Source: Spirulina sp. DLM2.Bin59 (GTDB lineage Bacteria > Cyanobacteriota > Cyanobacteriia > Cyanobacteriales > Spirulinaceae). Taken from it: a DNA stretch of 6,801 bases. Shown here piece by piece: positions 5,068-6,801 of this stretch. The number at the start of each line of letters is the position of its first letter. The first letter of the stretch is position 1. The DNA lies in NCBI GenBank assembly GCA_007693875.1, contig RECT01000230.1:1-6801 (forward strand). Reading direction: 5' to 3'. The notes under the pieces are model-generated. The model saw nothing but the letters and a program-made list of their open reading frames with translations. It was not told the origin of the DNA and ran no database searches. The translations under genes and the position numbers were made by a program.

Positions 5068-5180
5068 CTATTTATAGCAGTAGCAAAGGGGGTTAGGACA
5101 TCGCGTAGGGTGGGCAATGCCCACCCGGAGAGGGTTTCGGCTTTAACGTCCTAAGCATCCTGACCGCTATATGTTTATAG
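5068..5180. repeat. Nested inverted-repeat (MITE-like) element between the divergent genes
   Basis: Three nested inverted repeats share one centre: an imperfect outer pair (CTATTTATAGCAGT against ACCGCTATATGTTTATAG), a perfect 7-bp middle pair TTAGGAC (5093-5099) and GTCCTAA (5148-5154), and inside it a perfect 8-bp hairpin GGGTGGGC (5108-5115) with GCCCACCC (5119-5126) around AAT. The inner hairpin resembles the GTAGGGTGGGCAATGCCCACC palindromes I associate with cyanobacteria. It fills a third of the 306-base gap between the kinase and the GTG at 5326. No protein is encoded. Confidence 0.6.
5071..5079 (-). promoter_or_regulatory. Candidate extended -10 promoter of the histidine kinase gene
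   Basis: On the minus strand TGCTATAAA (5079 down to 5071) reads as TGn plus TATAAA, an extended -10 with one mismatch. Transcription would begin near 5064 and leave a leader of about 45 bases before GTG 5019. No -35 match is present at the usual distance. The motif sits in the left arm of the palindromic element 5068-5180. Confidence 0.3.
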
Positions 5181-5211
5181 GCAAAGTGTGTCGATCATAA
5201 CTGAATCTCGA

Positions 5212-5233
5212 GCCAAAACCATGCTGTTTTGGC
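5212..5233. promoter_or_regulatory. Perfect 8-bp palindrome upstream of the blaI-like gene, possible operator
   Basis: GCCAAAAC (5212-5219) and GTTTTGGC (5226-5233) are exact reverse complements around a six-base centre. Dyad sites of this size upstream of BlaI-family genes can be operators for the autoregulated repressor, but the sequence does not match the TACA/TGTA core of staphylococcal BlaI and MecI sites. It could equally be a plain hairpin. No convincing -35/-10 pair for the operon was found nearby. Confidence 0.3.
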
Positions 5234-5400
5234 CCATTTTTGGGAAACTGCTGCCTTGCTCGGTCTACTCCCCCGTTGAGAAAATGGGGGCTTTGCGCTC
5301 CAAAAGGTTGAGGTAACTAGGAGCTGTGGGGAAAAACTGGAGCAGGGACTGCATGATGCCCCATGCTAATCTATGGGATGACGTGCTTGACCCCTTTTCT

Positions 5401-5814
5401 ATGTCTGCTTTCCATCGCCCACAACAGATGTCTCTGGGGCCCCTTGAAACGGAAATCCTCGAATTGCTCTGGGATTTTGAAACCGCAACGGTGAAAACGA
5501 TTCACGATCGCATCCTCTCTGATCCCCAGCGGGAACTGGCCTATACTTCCGTGACGACGGTATTGCAACGCTTAACCCAAAAGGGTTGGGTACAACGGCA
5601 GAAGGTGGGGCGATCGTTCCAATGGCGGGCCTGTTTGAGCCGGACGGAAGCTCAGGCCTTGCGGGCCCAGGAACATCTTCAGCAATTTCTCGGCGTGAGC
5701 AATCCCGATGTGGTGGCGGCCTTTGCCGATCGCCTCGATCAGGCCAGTGTTGCCCAGTTGGATGAGTTGGCCCAGCGGCTCAAGGCCGCCCGTGCCCAAC
5801 GGGGGGAGGGTTAG
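5401..5814 (+). CDS. BlaI/MecI/CopY-family winged-helix repressor (PetR-like candidate)
   Basis: From ATG 5401 the protein has 137 residues. The N-terminal winged helix shows the family pattern: SLGPLETEILELLW, then ATVKTIHDRI, the recognition helix AYTSVTTVLQRLTQKGW and the wing VQRQKVGRSFQW. The C-terminal half (about 80-130) is the dimerisation region. Family members repress targets as dimers and are inactivated by proteolysis by a membrane M56 protease, exactly the gene that follows 3 bp downstream. In Synechocystis such a pair (PetR/PetP) controls the copper-dependent plastocyanin/cytochrome c6 switch; equivalence here is inference. The start is uncertain: the frame extends to GTG 5326, and ATG 5353 has a fair upstream GGAG/AGGG, which would add 16 residues. 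I prefer 5401 because family likeness begins at FHRPQQMSLGPLE. Confidence 0.88.
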   Translation: MSAFHRPQQMSLGPLETEILELLWDFETATVKTIHDRILSDPQRELAYTSVTTVLQRLTQKGWVQRQKVGRSFQWRACLSRTEAQALRAQEHLQQFLGVSNPDVVAAFADRLDQASVAQLDELAQRLKAARAQRGEG

Positions 5815-5817
5815 ACG

Positions 5818-6666
5818 ATGCATCAGTTGATGGTGGGGGGGCCGATCGCCGCCGCCCTGGTTTTACGATATTTGACGCTGCCCCGTACTCTACCTTGGCC
5901 ACAGCGGTGGGTGGCTACGGTGGGGGCTTTAACGTTACCGCCCTTGTTATTACTAACCACAGCGATGGCGATCGTCCTCATGGGGCCCGCCGGGCAGATG
6001 GCGGGGATGACCGTGGGGTTTGGCGGCTATGGCCTGAGTGTGGCGATTTTAACCGGGGGGGGATTCGTCTTTTTAGTCTTGCTTTGGCTGGGGTGGCGAT
6101 CGCAGCAACAAGTCCAAACCTATCCAGAGATCCAGATTCAAAACCATCCCGCCCGTTTACTGAAGACCCCTCTCTGTTTTGCGGGCCAGGTGGGGCTATG
6201 GCGGCCGCAATTGGTGGTGAGTCAGGGGTTACTGGATACCTTAAATGAGGAGCAGTTAGGGGCCGTTCTCGCCCATGAACAGGCCCATGCCTACTATGGC
6301 GATACGTTTTGGTTTTTGGTATGGGGCTGGTTACGGCGATTAACGGCTTGGCTGCCCCGGACTGGGCAACTCTGGCAAGAATTATTACTGCTGCGGGAGT
6401 TACGGGCTGATCATTGGGCCGCAACCCAAGTTGATCCCCTGACGTTGGCGGAATCACTGCTGTTGGTGGTGCGGTCTCCCCTGCCGCCCTTCCCGACGGC
6501 CGTCGCCTTTAATGATCAACCCCATCGCCTCGAAGACCGGATCAATGCCCTCTTAGCCACAGACCAGGGAGACGGACAAGGGGCGAAACAGGAGCGCGAT
6601 CGCTGGCTCCTCTGGGGCGGGTTGCTGATTCTCTTGCCCTTACTCCTGATGCCCCTTCACCAATAA
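5818..6666 (+). CDS. M56-family membrane metalloprotease, BlaR1/MecR1-like without sensor domain (PetP-like candidate)
   Basis: The 282-residue integral membrane protein has hydrophobic segments at about 32-56, 66-93 and 264-280, plus possible ones near the N-terminus and at 163-178. The zinc site is HEQAH (H153, E154, H157), with the third ligand E194 in ELRAD (E194, D198). The expected role is to cut the BlaI-type repressor encoded just upstream when a signal is sensed. BlaR1 and MecR1 are near 600 residues because of an extracellular penicillin-binding domain; this protein ends right after its last membrane segment, so it cannot sense beta-lactams that way. The gap to the repressor gene is 3 bp, and a strong GGGGGGAGGG ribosome site lies within the upstream gene's end. 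Copper or another membrane signal is plausible, as for PetP, but unproven. Confidence 0.9.
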   Translation: MHQLMVGGPIAAALVLRYLTLPRTLPWPQRWVATVGALTLPPLLLLTTAMAIVLMGPAGQMAGMTVGFGGYGLSVAILTGGGFVFLVLLWLGWRSQQQVQTYPEIQIQNHPARLLKTPLCFAGQVGLWRPQLVVSQGLLDTLNEEQLGAVLAHEQAHAYYGDTFWFLVWGWLRRLTAWLPRTGQLWQELLLLRELRADHWAATQVDPLTLAESLLLVVRSPLPPFPTAVAFNDQPHRLEDRINALLATDQGDGQGAKQERDRWLLWGGLLILLPLLLMPLHQ

Positions 6667-6674
6667 CCCGAATC

Positions 6675-6707
6675 TAGGGGCGAAAAATTTGTAGGGGCAA
6701 AAAATTT
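6675..6707 (+). repeat. Tandem 17-bp-period repeat after the protease gene
   Basis: TAGGGGCGAAAAATTT (6675-6690) is followed after one base by TAGGGGCAAAAAATTT (6692-6707), one mismatch in 16. It starts nine bases after the stop codon. Confidence 0.65.
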
Positions 6708-6742
6708 TTGTGCCTCCGGCAGGCTTACGCCAACGCCCCTAC
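6691..6742. repeat. Palindromic element with GTAGGGGC/GCCCCTAC ends
   Basis: Perfect 8-bp inverted repeats (6691-6698 and 6735-6742) enclose 36 bases with a second small hairpin, GCCT/AGGC around CCGGC (6712-6724). It probably belongs to a dispersed cyanobacterial palindrome family. It could serve as a transcript end for the repressor-protease operon, though no U-run follows. Confidence 0.5.
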
Positions 6743-6773
6743 GCCCATATTCATCAAAAACTCCTTGTGGAAA

Positions 6774-6799
6774 CCCCCACCTCGCACCGCAGGTGGGGG
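6774..6799. repeat. Strong hairpin at the window edge, possible IS200/IS605 terminus
   Basis: CCCCCACCT and AGGTGGGGG form a perfect 9-bp stem around an eight-base loop. It is preceded by GGAAA and followed by AG before the window ends. The surroundings resemble the tnpB element's left end (GGAAG, C-rich arm, loop, G-rich arm, GAGG), so another element may start or end here. An operon terminator is the main alternative; the bases that would show a U-tract are outside the window. Confidence 0.4.
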
Positions 6800-6801
6800 A
6801 G

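Noticed and set aside
5326..5400. GTG 5326 as the start of the repressor gene
   Set aside because: The 25 extra residues show no family likeness and the AGGAG before this GTG is only two bases away, too close to act as its ribosome site; kept as an alternative in the gene entry.
5978..6457. 159-codon minus-strand frame opposite the M56 protease
   Set aside because: Antisense to a gene with an intact HEQAH site; the translation is proline/arginine-rich with no recognisable domain.

Overview
The window looks like cyanobacterial chromosome. Four perfect HIP1 octamers (GCGATCGC, at 3029, 4744, 6096 and 6596) lie in the right-hand half. There are several palindromic repeat families of a kind common in cyanobacteria, a tnpB-only IS200/IS605-type element, and a BlaI-like repressor paired with a short M56 peptidase. 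I cannot name genus or species.

Layout. Bases 1-92 hold the last 29 codons of an unrecognised gene. Bases ~193-1463 are an IS1341-like element: a 388-aa TnpB with an intact RuvC triad and zinc ribbon, framed by TTTA-loop hairpins, with a probable omega RNA at its 3' end and no TnpA. Bases 1497-2452 are an AT-rich toxin-antitoxin area. It holds an orphan antitoxin paralogue whose 3' end is formed by a palindromic repeat, then an apparently complete antitoxin plus RelE/ParE-type toxin pair. That pair is bracketed by two 94%-identical ~195-bp direct repeats (1755-1949 and 2578-2770). Each repeat joins a 57-bp palindromic unit to the decayed 3' end of a minus-strand reading frame.

The right part (2815-6666) looks like core-type sequence. 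A minus-strand 734-aa membrane histidine kinase (dCache sensor, HAMP, HisKA, HATPase) has no response regulator beside it. After an intergenic stretch rich in inverted repeats come, divergently, a BlaI/MecI-family repressor and an M56 membrane metalloprotease in a two-gene operon with a 3-bp gap. This pair matches the architecture of repressor/protease switches, including the copper-responsive PetR/PetP pair known from Synechocystis; that specific assignment is inference. The last 135 bases carry a tandem and inverted repeat, and at the very edge a 9-bp-stem hairpin resembling an IS200/IS605 terminus.

Working together: the protease is expected to cut the repressor on a signal and free its targets; the toxin pair is expected to be self-contained; TnpB with its omega RNA is expected to act as an RNA-guided nuclease that helps the element persist. 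The clearest unusual feature is the repeat-driven history of the toxin-antitoxin block: a paralogue broken by a repeat that now supplies its stop codon, next to an apparently intact pair held between near-identical repeats.
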